Positions 1 to 7,333 of a DNA stretch of 7,945 nucleotides are shown here, one piece after another. A model generated the notes under the pieces. It was not told where the DNA came from. It saw only the letters and a list, made by a program, of their open reading frames with translations, and did not search any database. The stretch's first letter is position 1. Each line of letters starts with the position of its first letter. This DNA is from an uncultured Clostridia bacterium (GTDB lineage: Bacteria > Bacillota > Clostridia > Oscillospirales > Oscillospiraceae), in contig CALLZZ010000159.1 in NCBI GenBank assembly GCA_937858235.1, positions 1-7,945 of the forward strand, in the 5' to 3' direction. The translations under genes were made by a program, and so were the position numbers.

Positions 1-765
1 CAGCGTCAGAAGTTCTTGGAGCAGATTACATCGAACGGCGAGGCATTTATCCGGTTTTACAACAATCAGACAGAATTGTTCAGAAAAGCTTGCTCGTATA
101 TTGTCGGTCGGTTTTCCGAGGAGGAGGCAAGGGATATTTTCAAGCTCCTCCCCAGTAATCTATTTACTGCTGAGAAATCCGATTACCAGTCTGCTGTGCA
201 GGCTGCTGTGGACAAATATGTCAGCGAGCAGAGTGCTACGAAATTAAAAGAGTTCTGGCGCGAAAAAACAGCGACGGATACTCCGAGACAATGGTCGAAG
301 AAGTATTGCACACCGATACTGTGTATGGTTGTGGATAAGGATGTACCTGCGGCGAGAGCTGCCTTCGGTACGCTGAATAAAAAGCAGCCGGATTCGGCAT
401 CTATTGACAAGGCAATTGAGTTCTTGGAGCATGCAGATTTCTTTGACCGACTGGGAAGTCAGGAAGAACGGGATAAGGCATTCCGGGACACGATAGTAAA
501 GTCTTATTGTGTTATGCTTGAAGATCTAGACGAGGTAAGAGCACATCTTTTGAAAGTGATGGCTGTCGAACCGTACGATTGGTTTGGTCTCCCAGAGATC
601 GACAAGAAGCTGAAAGAAATGGCCGAATTCAAATATAATGCGACTGGCTGCGATAGAGCCCTTGAGAAGATCGACAGTATGGATGTTGCGGATGTAAAGC
701 AATACCTGAAGCGCCTTATCAAGGACAACATGATTGTCGGCATGGAGATCATTAAAGGAAAGTAG
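1..765 (+). CDS. brxC: BrxC/PglY-like BREX ATPase, C-terminal part (5' end off window)
   Basis: This is the last 254 residues of a larger protein. The frame is open through base 1, so the TTG at 16 is not a real start. The visible part is soluble and mostly helical, with no membrane segment. It has a recognisable patch of 'PRQWSKKYCTPILCMV' at about 92-107 of the visible part, followed by an acidic helical tail ending in 'GMEIIKGK'. BrxC/PglY proteins are large (often over 1000 residues) P-loop ATPases with long helical C-terminal regions. The Walker motifs would lie to the left, so the ATPase function is not seen directly. The identification rests mainly on position: the gene is immediately 5' of pglZ and brxL, the slot held by brxC in type 4 BREX (brxP-brxC-pglZ-brxL). 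The stop at 763-765 lies 13 bases before the pglZ start, so the two are surely co-transcribed. The alternative is an unrelated large helical protein specific to this operon type. Confidence 0.7.
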   Translation, partial: QRQKFLEQITSNGEAFIRFYNNQTELFRKACSYIVGRFSEEEARDIFKLLPSNLFTAEKSDYQSAVQAAVDKYVSEQSATKLKEFWREKTATDTPRQWSKKYCTPILCMVVDKDVPAARAAFGTLNKKQPDSASIDKAIEFLEHADFFDRLGSQEERDKAFRDTIVKSYCVMLEDLDEVRAHLLKVMAVEPYDWFGLPEIDKKLKEMAEFKYNATGCDRALEKIDSMDVADVKQYLKRLIKDNMIVGMEIIKGK

Positions 766-770
766 GGAGG
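765..770 (+). promoter_or_regulatory. Ribosome binding site that fixes the pglZ start
   Basis: GGGAGG ends 8 bases before the ATG at 779. The longer frame opening (GTG at 734) lies inside the upstream gene and has no comparable site. The ATG at 779, giving a 766-residue product, is therefore the better start. Confidence 0.8.
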
Positions 771-778
771 CGCATAAT

Positions 779-3079
779 ATGAATCTTAAAATGGAAGACG
801 CTATAAAACGAATAGGGAGATATTTGCGCTCCAGCAATACGCACCCACGCCTTGTCAATGTAAATAATCCAGAAGATGCAGCTGCAATTTTTCAGCAGTT
901 TCACGTTGGAGAAAATGTATTCAAGGCTGTGCCGGATTTCTCAGCACCGGATGAGAACATTTCAGAGGATGCTCTGTTCAATTATCTGGGCGGTGCCAAG
1001 GGCGCAGTGTTCCTTACGGGATTCACCAGTTATTACAAACTGCTTGGAGAACAGAAGCTGCGAGATTTTTTGAACCGCATGATAGGAATGTCCTTGGTTG
1101 ACATTCATCTGGTCGTGGTTTGCTATCAATGTGAAAAACTTCTTTCCGGGCTGGATACACGGTATTCGCAGTTTGTATATCTGGTGGATGATAAGCTGGA
1201 AGACCTCCCGCAGCTTGTTTTTGTTGCTTCTGATATGCCGATACAGGTAGGGAGCGCCTCCGTGGAGGGGATTCAGAATATTTCGGGCTATATAGAGAGT
1301 AACGCAGTTCTGATGCTGTATGTGCATACGAACAAGCATAAGTCCTCTTATCCATCTTCGCTTTACAGCATTAAGGAACAGAATAATTCCTTTGAGGCAT
1401 TGTGCAGTCTGGATTCCTCAACCGAACAGTTGAAGGAATCTTATGGCACGGAGACACAGTGGGATAAAGCCCTCGACAGGATAAACAGATATGGTTCCTG
1501 GATGCAGTATATTTCTGATGTCTTTGGGACTTATACAAATCTGGAGATTGTTGCAGGGAGCTGGCAGTCTTTTGATACATATAAACAGTGGCTCTACTTT
1601 ATTGCTTTGAAGCTTTATGGCGTAAAGAACAGCTGGTGCCTCAGCAAGGCTATCACTGGCACAGAGAACAGTTCCATGCTCATACGCGGAGTGTTCAGGA
1701 GCATTTTGTCTATAAAGTCAGATGACAAGGACTTCTGGGAACTCTATGCTGAGCGCAAAAATTTAATTAAGTCGTTTGGTAATCCGGATGCAGAAGTTGC
1801 GGATTACTGCGCTATGGTGAAGAGTAAAGGAAAATATGCCCTGTATTATCTTACCGATGCATCAAAGATGGAGCGAAACCTGATATTTAAAATGCTCTTC
1901 CAATATGCAGATGAATTTGACCAAAGTGAAATTATAGCGGCACTGAAAAATGTTTATCCGGAGCTGTATTTCTACCTTCAACCATATCAGTTTAAAAATG
2001 AATTGCTCAACTCATATTTTCAGGAATATAAGTACCAGAAGGTCATCAACCGGGTATTGCCTGAATTTGTCAATGCAGTTGACGAGCAGGCTGAGAGGCG
2101 GGAGTTTAATCTCATCCTCCCGGCGAGAAGCGAGAAGATTGATGCGATTCCAAAACAAGGAACGCTTTTGTATTTTATGGATGCCATGGGTGTGGAATAT
2201 CTCAGCTACATCATGGAGATCTGCCGCCGAAAGCATCTGATGGCGTACGTGACCATATGTCACTGTGAGCTTCCGTCTATTACGAGTTTGAATAAAGAGT
2301 TCGTAGAAGCTTTTGTGGAGGGAGGAGCTACGCTTGTCCCAGACAAAAATGGCATCAAGGCTTTAGACGATATCAAGCATCACGGTGAAGACGAGTTTGA
2401 TTTCAGAAATAATGAGTTGCCTACGTATCTTTCCAGAGAGCTTGAAATTATAGGAGAAATACTGGATAAGATCGCCACAAAACTAATGAGCGGAGACTAC
2501 GCCAGAGCCGTAATGATATCAGACCACGGAGCAAGCCGCCTGTGTGTAATCAGCAAAAAAGAAAATAAATGGGAAATGGCGTCAAAGGGCGAGCATTCTG
2601 GAAGGTGCTGCCTGGTAAGCGATATCGATGAACAGCCGCCTTGCTCCACGAAAGACAACGGATTCTGGGTGCTTGCCAATTATGATCGATTCAAGGGTAG
2701 CCGTCCGGCGAATGTGGAGGTTCATGGTGGTGCGACATTAGAGGAAGTCGTCGTTCCGATTATTGAAATCACATATTCCCCTGACGAGATCGAAGTCCAT
2801 CTGCTGGACAAAAAGATCACGTTCAGCAGGCGCAAGAAGGATGCTGCAATCAAAGTCTTTTCAAAGATAAAACTTGACAACCTCAGTGTTCGTGTTTCTG
2901 GCTTAAACAATGAGTATGAAGGTACATCCTCGGACAGGCAGACATTTGTTGTTGCCCTGCCGGATCTAAAGAAGGCCGGGACTTATTTTGTGGATGTTTA
3001 CTACAATAACAACCTGTTGAAATCCGGATTGAAATTTATAGCAGAAAATTCGGACTTTAGCGAGAGAAAACTTCTTTAA
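779..3079 (+). CDS. pglZ: BREX phosphatase-like protein PglZ (type 4 BREX form)
   Basis: PglZ is the signature BREX protein, a member of the alkaline phosphatase superfamily, needed for self-marking and phage exclusion. The product is 766 residues from the ATG at 779. The N-terminal ~150 residues form an alpha/beta region, followed by a helical middle (about 170-450). The phosphatase-like core starts at 'LLYFMDAMG', with the metal-ligand Asp near D468. The hallmark 'ISDHGASR' follows with D582, H583 and G584, and 'VHGGATLEEVVVP' contains a third metal ligand, probably H649. A beta-rich C-terminal domain of about 100 residues ends the protein. All expected core motifs are present and the frame is intact, so the gene looks functional. 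It is 13 bases after the upstream stop and 14 bases before the brxL start, in one operon. Its true substrate is not established for the family. The type 4 assignment comes from the neighbours. Confidence 0.92.
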   Translation: MNLKMEDAIKRIGRYLRSSNTHPRLVNVNNPEDAAAIFQQFHVGENVFKAVPDFSAPDENISEDALFNYLGGAKGAVFLTGFTSYYKLLGEQKLRDFLNRMIGMSLVDIHLVVVCYQCEKLLSGLDTRYSQFVYLVDDKLEDLPQLVFVASDMPIQVGSASVEGIQNISGYIESNAVLMLYVHTNKHKSSYPSSLYSIKEQNNSFEALCSLDSSTEQLKESYGTETQWDKALDRINRYGSWMQYISDVFGTYTNLEIVAGSWQSFDTYKQWLYFIALKLYGVKNSWCLSKAITGTENSSMLIRGVFRSILSIKSDDKDFWELYAERKNLIKSFGNPDAEVADYCAMVKSKGKYALYYLTDASKMERNLIFKMLFQYADEFDQSEIIAALKNVYPELYFYLQPYQFKNELLNSYFQEYKYQKVINRVLPEFVNAVDEQAERREFNLILPARSEKIDAIPKQGTLLYFMDAMGVEYLSYIMEICRRKHLMAYVTICHCELPSITSLNKEFVEAFVEGGATLVPDKNGIKALDDIKHHGEDEFDFRNNELPTYLSRELEIIGEILDKIATKLMSGDYARAVMISDHGASRLCVISKKENKWEMASKGEHSGRCCLVSDIDEQPPCSTKDNGFWVLANYDRFKGSRPANVEVHGGATLEEVVVPIIEITYSPDEIEVHLLDKKITFSRRKKDAAIKVFSKIKLDNLSVRVSGLNNEYEGTSSDRQTFVVALPDLKKAGTYFVDVYYNNNLLKSGLKFIAENSDFSERKLL

Positions 3080-3085
3080 GGAGGT
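3078..3085 (+). promoter_or_regulatory. Strong ribosome binding site for the GTG-started brxL
   Basis: AAGGAGGT overlaps the pglZ stop codon (TAA 3077-3079) and sits 8 bases before the GTG at 3094. The near-perfect site supports use of this GTG and suggests coupled translation of pglZ and brxL. Confidence 0.8.
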
Positions 3086-3093
3086 GGGCTTAA

Positions 3094-4557
3094 GTGACTG
3101 ACAAAATCAGAGAATGCTTTGACGAGATGGTCGTCTATAAAGATTTGAACGAAATGAGCTTCCTTAAGACATTAAAGCTCCCATCGTTTCTTCGTGATTG
3201 GGTTTTAAAAAAATTTGAAGATGATGATGGAAGTTTTGATGTAGAGGAATTGATGGAGTTCGTTAATACTTATGTGCCACGGAAAGAGGAATGGCTCAGT
3301 ATAAAGAACCGCATTATAAACGAATATGAGCATGTAAAACTGCTGACAAGGATTGACATTGACATCGATATAAAGACTGGCGATGTCTCTTTCTCGCTGC
3401 CTGACTTCGGTCTTACAAATAAGGAGACCGTGATCGAGGCTAATGTCTGGGAAAATGTGAAAGATGAACTTGTTAAGGGAAATGAAATATGGGGCGTGGT
3501 CGAATTGGGATATCGTCCCCCGAATGATACGGCAAAGCCGAAGATTCCCGGCAAAATTAAACTGACGGACTTTACCAGCTTTATTCCTTACAGCATAGAC
3601 TTGGATTTTTATAAGGATGTGCGTTCTGAATTCACGATTTCAGAGTGGATTGATGTTCTGCTTGGAGCGATGGATTACAATCCGGGTGGCTATCAGGACG
3701 AGCATGAAAAGCTTGCAATGCTAAAGAGGCTCCTTCCGTTTGTGGAGAAGAATCTGAACATCATCGAACTTGCTCCTAAAGGCACAGGAAAGTCCTATGT
3801 ATTCAGCAACATTAGCAAGTATGGTCTGCTTGTAGATGGAGGGACAGTTACAAGAGCAAAGATGTTTTATGATATTACACGCAGGTCTACCGGCTTTATT
3901 GTAGGACATGATTACGTGGCTATCGATGAAGTAAAGAAGGTGCAGTTTGGTGATGTAAGTGAGATGCAATCCATTTTCCAAGGCTATATGGAAAGTGGCA
4001 AATGCGATGTGAATGGATTCAATGTGACCTCTGATGCTGGTATTGTCTTCCTTGGAAATATTGAAACCAGCAATATGGATGAATACAAGAACATGCTCAC
4101 TGAGCTCCCTACATTGTTTAAGGAAAGTGCTTTTGTCGACCGGATGCATGGCTTTATCAAAGGATGGGATATTCCACCCATGAAGCCGGAGCTTAAGATT
4201 TCCGGCTGGGCGTTAAACACAGAGTATTTTTGTGCGATTCTCCATTTGCTGCGCGATGATATAAGTTACAGAGCCATTGTAGATAGACTTGTGCAGGTAT
4301 CAGATGGTGCTTACGAGAGGCATGTGGAAGCGGTTAAACGAATCACCACGGCATATTTGAAGATATTCTTTCCGAATGTCCGCTCGGCAAAGGATGTGGA
4401 TGCCCATTTGTTTATGCAGTATTGCCTGCGCCCTGCGGTGAAGATGAGGGCTATTGTTCAAAAACAGCTCGAAATTCTTGATCCTGATGAATATAGGAAA
4501 CCGGCAAAACAGATGCCACAGTTTTCTTTGAGGGAGATCTCCGATGAAGAGAATTGA
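3094..4557 (+). CDS. brxL: BREX AAA+ ATPase BrxL (short form without Lon protease domain)
   Basis: BrxL is the BREX AAA+ protein. The better-studied type 1 form assembles around DNA like an MCM ring. The product here is 487 residues. The N-terminal ~200 residues are mixed helix and strand. The AAA+ core shows Walker A 'APKGTGKS' (about 227-234, K233), Walker B 'VAIDE' (D278, E279), a sensor-like Asn in 'FLGNIE' (N322), and an arginine-finger candidate in 'FVDRMHG' (R350). A helical tail follows and the protein ends in an acidic 'SDEEN'. Type 1 BrxL is roughly 680 residues and carries a Lon-like C-terminal domain. That domain is absent here and the frame is intact, so this is a natural short form, as expected for type 4 BREX, and not a truncation. 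The end overlaps the next gene by 14 bases. The start is GTG, supported by the preceding ribosome site. Confidence 0.9.
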   Translation: MTDKIRECFDEMVVYKDLNEMSFLKTLKLPSFLRDWVLKKFEDDDGSFDVEELMEFVNTYVPRKEEWLSIKNRIINEYEHVKLLTRIDIDIDIKTGDVSFSLPDFGLTNKETVIEANVWENVKDELVKGNEIWGVVELGYRPPNDTAKPKIPGKIKLTDFTSFIPYSIDLDFYKDVRSEFTISEWIDVLLGAMDYNPGGYQDEHEKLAMLKRLLPFVEKNLNIIELAPKGTGKSYVFSNISKYGLLVDGGTVTRAKMFYDITRRSTGFIVGHDYVAIDEVKKVQFGDVSEMQSIFQGYMESGKCDVNGFNVTSDAGIVFLGNIETSNMDEYKNMLTELPTLFKESAFVDRMHGFIKGWDIPPMKPELKISGWALNTEYFCAILHLLRDDISYRAIVDRLVQVSDGAYERHVEAVKRITTAYLKIFFPNVRSAKDVDAHLFMQYCLRPAVKMRAIVQKQLEILDPDEYRKPAKQMPQFSLREISDEEN

Positions 4558-4744
4558 TTGTGTAAGCTGCGGACGACAAGACATCGATAAGAACACGATT
4601 GGCATTAACAAAAAGCTTCTCGGCTTAGAGGTCAAAAATTTTTATTGTATGGATTGTCTTGCATCCTATCTCAATACGACTGTGGAAGATCTCAATGAAA
4701 AGATTGAGGAATTCAAGGACGAGGGATGTAAGTTGTTTGAATAG
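4544..4744 (+). CDS. Small two-CxxC (zinc-ribbon-like) protein, operon partner of the cysteine desulfurase
   Basis: This is a 66-residue soluble protein with two CxxC pairs, C6-x2-C9 ('DCVSCGR') and C35-x2-C38 ('FYCMDC'), about 25 residues apart. That is a typical four-Cys zinc or iron site. An additional lone Cys (C62) sits in 'DEGCKLFE' at the C terminus. A charged helix (about 44-58) lies between the second pair and the tail. The ATG at 4544 overlaps the end of brxL by 14 bases and the stop is 13 bases before the desulfurase start, so translation is probably coupled on both sides. I do not recognise a named family with certainty. The free C-terminal Cys and the position next to a cysteine desulfurase allow a role as sulfur acceptor, metal-bound adaptor or regulator, but this is inference. 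The coding call is supported by overlap spacing, clean motif structure and sensible composition. Confidence 0.75.
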   Translation: MKRIDCVSCGRQDIDKNTIGINKKLLGLEVKNFYCMDCLASYLNTTVEDLNEKIEEFKDEGCKLFE

Positions 4745-4757
4745 GCAGGTGAAGCAG

Positions 4758-5876
4758 ATGATTTATGCGGATAATGCCGCCACGACAAAATTGGATACAG
4801 ATGCGCTTGAAGCAATGAAGCCGTATCTCATAGAGGAGTATGGGAATGCCTCACAGCCTTACTTCTTTGCAAAGCCAGCGAAGAAAGCGCTGGCGGCAGC
4901 GCGTGAAAGTATCGCGGAGTGTATTGGCGCAGATCCGGAAGAAATTTATTTTACCTCCGGAGGGACAGAAAGCGATAACTGGGCTGTTAAATCTGTCCTC
5001 TTTTTCAGTAGCGGTACGCGGAGGGTTGTGACTTCCCAGCTTGAACACCACGCGGTGTTGAACGCATGTCATTCGCTCGAGAAACTTCGAGTTCCGGTAG
5101 ATTACTTGCCGGTGGATAACAATGGAATAGTTGGGATCAGCGATTTAGAGGCCAGCCTTCATGAGGATGCCGCATTGGTATCAATAATGCTGGCAAACAA
5201 CGAAATAGGAACAATTGAGCCAATTCAGGAGTTGTGCAATATAGCCCACAATCGTGGAGCTTTATTTCATACAGATGCCGTGCAGGCAGTCGGACATATT
5301 CCGATTGATGTGAGAGCCCTTGGAGTGGATATGCTTGCTGCCTCGGCACACAAATTTAATGGCATGAAGGGCAGCGGTTTTCTGTACATTCGTAGGGGAG
5401 TCGACCTGCATCCTTTTTCTGACGGTGGATCTCAGGAATACGGCAAACGCGCAGGAACAGAAAATATAGCTGCCATTGTTGCAATGGCAGCAGCGCTAAA
5501 GAAAAATTGTGAGCGAATGGAGGAATCCACAAGAAAACTCCACAGCCTTGAGGCTCTCTTTTTGGATAAGCTTTCAGGGGCAAAACTTGATTATATTCGG
5601 AACGGAAGCAACACGCATCTTCCGGGAAATATAAATATTTCCATTAAGGGTGCTGACGGAGAAATGTTGCTGCACAGACTTGATTTGAAGGGCATATGTA
5701 TTTCAACAGGCTCAGCGTGTGACACCGTCAATACACAGGTTTCTCACGTGATTAAGGCAATTCATGTGCCTGAAGAATATGCGAAGGGAACTATCCGCAT
5801 TACCTTCGGTGCTGATAACACAGAAAAAGAAGCGATAGTCATTGCCAATGCGTTGATAGATATCCTTAAAGGCTGA
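4758..5876 (+). CDS. Cysteine desulfurase, IscS/NifS/DndA class (class V aminotransferase fold)
   Basis: This PLP enzyme converts L-cysteine to alanine and leaves a persulfide on its active-site Cys. It supplies sulfur for Fe-S clusters, tRNA thiolation or, as DndA, DNA phosphorothioation. The product is 372 residues from the ATG at 4758, near family length. It starts with the typical 'IYADNAATT'. The PLP-stacking His is in 'LEHHAV' (H97), the PLP-binding Asp and Gln are in 'HTDAVQ' (D173, Q176), and the Schiff-base Lys is in 'SAHKFNG' (K199). The catalytic Cys is in 'STGSACDT' (C321), on the long loop of the IscS/NifS group. All catalytic residues are intact. Starts further upstream overlap the preceding gene in another frame and lack support; a GTG at 4749 is a possible alternative. 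The gene follows the small Cys-rich gene by 13 bases and appears to be the last solid gene of the BREX operon. That argues for a dedicated role in DNA sulfur modification and against housekeeping Fe-S work. Confidence 0.93.
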   Translation: MIYADNAATTKLDTDALEAMKPYLIEEYGNASQPYFFAKPAKKALAAARESIAECIGADPEEIYFTSGGTESDNWAVKSVLFFSSGTRRVVTSQLEHHAVLNACHSLEKLRVPVDYLPVDNNGIVGISDLEASLHEDAALVSIMLANNEIGTIEPIQELCNIAHNRGALFHTDAVQAVGHIPIDVRALGVDMLAASAHKFNGMKGSGFLYIRRGVDLHPFSDGGSQEYGKRAGTENIAAIVAMAAALKKNCERMEESTRKLHSLEALFLDKLSGAKLDYIRNGSNTHLPGNINISIKGADGEMLLHRLDLKGICISTGSACDTVNTQVSHVIKAIHVPEEYAKGTIRITFGADNTEKEAIVIANALIDILKG

Positions 5877-5898
5877 GGATGAGAGGTGATCGTAGTCG

Positions 5899-6102
5899 AT
5901 GGGTGCATTATTTGGTTTCCTACTGCTGGTAATAATTTTTGCTGTCCCTATCGCATGGATTACAAAACACGGTGGGGATAGACGAACATCGATCACTTAC
6001 TGTTATTATCTTGGTCTGCTTCATTGTTGCAATCGGATCAAGCAAAGCCTGCCAGATGGTTCTCCTTGCTTTCTATCACTCGTTGTGTTACTTCTGTGTT
6101 AG
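5899..6102 (+). CDS. Small membrane protein, probably frameshifted
   Basis: The ATG at 5899 has an acceptable ribosome site (GAGAGGTGA, 5881-5889) and lies 22 bases after the desulfurase stop. The first ~25 residues form a convincing membrane helix ('GFLLLVIIFAVPIAW'). After about base 5970 the reading in this frame becomes Cys/Leu-rich and unconvincing. The +1 frame instead gives 'GIDEHRSLTVIILVCFIVAIGSS', a second clean membrane helix, and runs to a TGA at 6116-6118. The simplest reading is a two-helix small membrane protein broken by a frameshift around 5970-5995. Alternatively the 67-residue product is real as it stands. I do not recognise a family. It may be the last gene of the BREX operon or the first decayed gene of the next region. 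Confidence 0.4.
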   Translation: MGALFGFLLLVIIFAVPIAWITKHGGDRRTSITYCYYLGLLHCCNRIKQSLPDGSPCFLSLVVLLLC

Positions 6103-6121
6103 AAGCGATAGGAATTGATAT

Positions 6122-6127
6122 AAGGAG
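6122..6127 (+). promoter_or_regulatory. Ribosome binding site before an orphan start codon
   Basis: AAGGAG lies 7 bases before the ATG at 6135. It is a good site that now serves only a 19-codon frame, which suggests it once started a real gene. Confidence 0.5.
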
Positions 6128-6134
6128 CGTTATT

Positions 6135-6194
6135 ATGAAGCTATATGAAAGGGAAACTGGTGAATTAGAAGAGCTAATTTTACTTCTGCTCTGA
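6135..6194 (+). pseudogene. Orphan gene start (19 codons) cut at the hsdR junction
   Basis: The ATG at 6135 with a good ribosome site opens a frame reading 'MKLYERETGELEEL' before it becomes a Leu run and stops at 6192-6194. The hydrophilic first 13 residues look like a genuine protein start. From about base 6176 a different frame carries clear HsdR sequence ('NFTSALKQVMNDY'). This looks like the 5' stub of an unidentified gene joined to the remnant hsdR. The identity of the stub is unknown. It could also be a chance short frame. Confidence 0.3.
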
Positions 6195-7333
6195 AGCAGG
6201 TGATGAACGATTATACAGCTCGTGACAAGAAGAATTATGGCAATACAGGTATTGCAAAGGTTGCCTATCCAAAGTTTCTCGAAAAACTTTCTATCCGCCG
6301 GGATATTTTTCACGGGTATGATTATTTTAAATTTACGACAGAAATTGATCTAGAACGTTCAAAGGCGATTACCGGAGCAGTCAACTTTACTGTAGCTGTC
6401 AATAAGGAAAAAGACCGCAATATATTTATTAAAGAGGCGCTGCTTTTAAAGCAGGCTCTTTCCCTTTGTTCGTTGATAGTAGAGCGAGATCTTCGCATTG
6501 AATTTGCATTCTTTGAGTCGGTTCGAGTGCTTGTTATGCGTTTGATGAATCAGGGTGAAGAAAAGAAAATATCTTTGCCAGAAATGAATGCGAGAATAAA
6601 TGAGCTTTTAAAGCAAAATATTAAAAGTGATGGAGTTATTAATTTATTTTCCGATGTCAGGAAGAACTTTCAATTTTTGATCCAAAGTTTCTTGAAGAAA
6701 TCGCTAAGATGAAAGAAAAGAATCTTGCTGTTGAACTTTTGAAAAAACTTATTTCAGAGCAGGTGCACATTTACAAGCATATGAATGTTGTAAAATCAGA
6801 AAAACTCAGCGAAATTATTCAAGGTATAATGAACCGATATTCGAATGGCATGCTGACAAACGAGCAGGTGATAGATGAACTCCTTAATTTGGCAAAGCAG
6901 ATTTCAGCTGCATATAAAGAGGGTGACGATCTTGGACTCACGCCGGATGAACTGGCATTCTATGATGCTTTGACGAAGCCAGAAGCCATAAAGGATTTTT
7001 ACCGAAATGACGAGCTTATGCCATCACAAAAGAATTGACTGAGACACTGCGGAAAAACCGTACGATTGACTGGCAGAAGCGGGATTCGGCAAGAGCCGGG
7101 ATGCGCATAATGATTAAGAGACTCCTGAGGAGGCATCATTATCCGCCAGAAGGTATGGATGATGCGGTTCAGACACTCAGTGTGATCTGTGGACGGATAA
7201 CACAGATATGGAAGAAAGTATAAATCCCTTTCCACAGAATCCGCAGAATACAGCCAGATATGATGATATTGAATCACAACATTCAATGGTAGCCGAAGAT
7301 CATGTATCGTATGGAAAGAGAAAGGCAAATAAA
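6176..7333 (+). pseudogene. hsdR: Type I restriction endonuclease subunit R, C-terminal remnant with several frameshifts
   Basis: Three successive frames together read through the C-terminal third of a type I HsdR (the DUF3387-type helical region). Fragment 1 (6176-6712) carries 'ALKQVMNDYTARDKKNYGN', 'RDIFHGYDY', 'ITGAVNF' and 'EALLLKQALSLC'. Fragment 2 (about 6661-7038) carries 'MKEKNLAVELLKKLISEQ' and 'LTPDELAFYDALTKPEA'. Fragment 3 (about 7020-7223) carries 'LTETLRKNRTIDWQKRDSAR' and 'YPPEGMDDAVQT'. The final 'TQCDLWTDN' is in yet another frame, which then stays open to 7333. The breaks look like a one-base loss near 6660, another near 7019-7020, and a loss of about 7 bases near 7173-7177. 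The nuclease and helicase domains are missing from the 5' side. No partner hsdM or hsdS is seen. The product cannot cleave DNA. The exact end is uncertain, because recognisable homology fades after about 7204. Confidence 0.88.

Noticed and set aside
16..18. TTG as the start of the first gene
   Set aside because: The frame is open to base 1, there is no ribosome site in view and the protein begins in mid-domain, so the gene enters from the left edge.
962..1355. Minus-strand open frames opposite pglZ
   Set aside because: They lie wholly inside a conserved gene, lack ribosome sites and have composition typical of antisense reading.
4659..4757. Longer N terminus for the cysteine desulfurase
   Set aside because: The extra residues are the small Cys-rich gene read in another frame. 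The family starts at 'IYADNAATT', just after the ATG at 4758.
6431..6461. Near-perfect inverted repeat AAAGAG-CTGCTTT/AAAGCAG-CTCTTT
   Set aside because: It falls in the conserved HsdR stretch 'EALLLKQALSL', has almost no loop and is not followed by a T run. It is most likely a coding coincidence.
6709..6712. ATGA overlap that looks like two coupled genes
   Set aside because: Both frames carry continuous HsdR homology and the ATG is an internal Met of that protein. The overlap results from a one-base deletion near 6660.
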